64,000 nt of DNA. Origin: Cordylochernes scorpioides. Taxonomy: Eukaryota > Arthropoda > Arachnida > Pseudoscorpiones > Chernetidae. The stretch is from assembly GCA_030710605.1 (NCBI GenBank), contig CP092865.1:30660190-30724189 (forward strand), given 5' to 3'. Below the pieces are notes generated by a model. That model was not told where the DNA came from and made no database searches. It worked only from the letters and a program-made list of their open reading frames with translations. Shown here piece by piece: positions 63,396-64,000 of this stretch. The stretch's first letter is position 1. Every line of letters starts with the position of its first letter. Made by a program: the position numbers and the translations under genes.

Positions 63396-63438
63396 CACCA
63401 CGCTGATGAGGTCCAACAGCCCGAAACTCGTCAGTGGT
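63396..63438 (+). ncRNA. Hammerhead ribozyme candidate, near-complete core
   Basis: Core CTGATGA is at 63403-63409 and GAAA at 63423-63426. Stem III is A-C/G-T with a two-base loop, and the cleavage triplet is GTC (63430-63432). Stem I ACCAC/GTGGT pairs (63397-63401 with 63434-63438). The first stem I pair is a G-A mismatch and stem II is only two to three pairs, so activity could be weakened. Confidence 0.6.
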
Positions 63439-63588
63439 TAGCATTTCTTGATTAATCAAGAATTGGTATTTGGCCAATTCTGAAATAATTAAAAATCAAC
63501 GAGAATAGTTGATAATTATTCCAATAGATGGCACAAGCCTTCAGCAACTTTAATTTGCACGATAAGGAGATGCCTTTTTCTAAATATA

Positions 63589-64000
63589 TCTATATATATA
63601 AAAATGAATGTTTCTATGTTTGTTTGTATGTCCGGTATACAAATTCGCAGTAGTTCACTAATTCAAACCAAAATTTACATAGATAGGTAAAAAATAACGG
63701 GGAAGACGATAGGCTATTTTAAAAAATATATAAATCAATTATTAAAAATATATATTCAAATTATTCTACTTAGCTCACGAACAGCACCCTCTATCAAGTA
63801 CGAAAAGGTTATAAATACGTTTAAAATCTAAATCTTCTCAATATTTTATTAATAATAGTTCGCTTAACAACACATATAATATAAATATTTATATAATAAC
63901 TGCTCTAATTTGAAATATTTATATATTTTCATTTTTAGATATAACTGATCTAATTCGCCGTTTAAAATCACTGCTCTAATTCGAAATATTTGGTATGTTT
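63589..64000 (+). mobile_element. Helitron 5' end, runs off the window
   Basis: TCTATATATATAAAAATGAATG at 63589 and the following 'TGTTTGTTTGTATGTCCG' are typical of Helitron starts and resemble the 59.49-kb copy. The 3' end is outside the window. Confidence 0.65.

Noticed and set aside
1..64000. A prokaryotic-style defence or metabolic operon
   Set aside because: There are no ribosome binding sites, operons or bacterial families; the features are eukaryotic throughout.

Overview
The window looks like AT-rich nuclear DNA of an animal, most likely an arthropod. Evidence for this is spliceosomal introns with GT..AG ends, eukaryotic tRNA-Gly genes with Pol III T-runs, polyadenylation signals, and a dense, mixed load of transposable elements: Penelope-like elements (PLEs), Tx1-like, RLE-type and I/R1-like LINEs, mariner, Tc1, Helitron, an LTR element, MITEs and a tRNA-derived SINE. 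A crustacean such as a parasitic copepod (sea louse type) is my best guess, but that is an inference from the overall flavour and not a proof. No bacterial operons, CRISPR arrays or rRNA genes are visible.

Layout. 1-0.87 kb: broken PLE with inverted ends. 1.2-3.1 kb: debris of a Tx1-like LINE (minus strand). 3.98-4.29 kb: near-perfect fold-back palindrome. 4.5-4.9 kb: Helitron ends. 4.9-6.7 kb: weak candidate host exons. 7.04-7.87 kb: intact coiled-coil protein gene (minus). 9.67-10.98 kb: complete but decayed mariner. 12.39-13.25 kb: host gene with tau/MAP-type microtubule-binding repeats and a 63-nt intron. 13.7-19.7 kb: MITE, LINE pieces, two SINE copies and an inverted repeat. 19.77-24.98 kb: LTR retrotransposon with a short gag-like ORF and a long noncoding interior carrying repeated, covarying RNA hairpins. 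25.3-26.2 kb: relic mariner. 26.31-27.73 kb: nearly intact Tc1-like element. 27.9-28.5 kb: 76-bp minisatellite. 29.0-35.65 kb: a 5'-truncated RLE-type LINE interrupted by two younger insertions, an I/R1-like LINE with a 15-bp target duplication and a complete PLE with identical 754-bp pseudo-LTRs and an intact 781-residue reverse transcriptase/GIY-YIG protein. 36.4-37.8 kb: tandem ~368-bp repeats between inverted hammerhead-like tails. 38.44-45.99 kb: Helitron (minus) split by a ~5.3-kb Tx1-like LINE lying in a TG microsatellite. 51.3-52.8 kb: a 498-bp Helitron and two tRNA-Gly genes in an inverted duplication. 53.1-53.7 kb: probable solo LTR. 54.9-57.7 kb: hammerhead-like repeat, MITEs and a mariner whose left end is split by a MITE. 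59.49-59.99 kb: second ~499-bp Helitron. 61.7-62.1 kb: Tc1 relic and a small membrane-type ORF. 62.9-63.5 kb: two hammerhead ribozyme candidates. 63.59 kb to the end: a further Helitron 5' end.

How it fits together. Nearly everything is mobile DNA that has inserted into older mobile DNA, and several insertion orders can be read directly. The recurring theme is hammerhead-like stem-loops: at least fourteen are scattered across the window, almost all next to PLE tails or inverted repeats. PLEs are known to carry hammerhead ribozymes in their pseudo-LTRs, so I read these as traces of PLE and non-autonomous PLE-like amplification. The second theme is structured RNA inside the LTR element, where compensatory changes between repeat copies argue for selection on folding. 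Host genes are few: the coiled-coil gene, the tau/MAP-like gene, the tRNA genes and a handful of uncertain exons.
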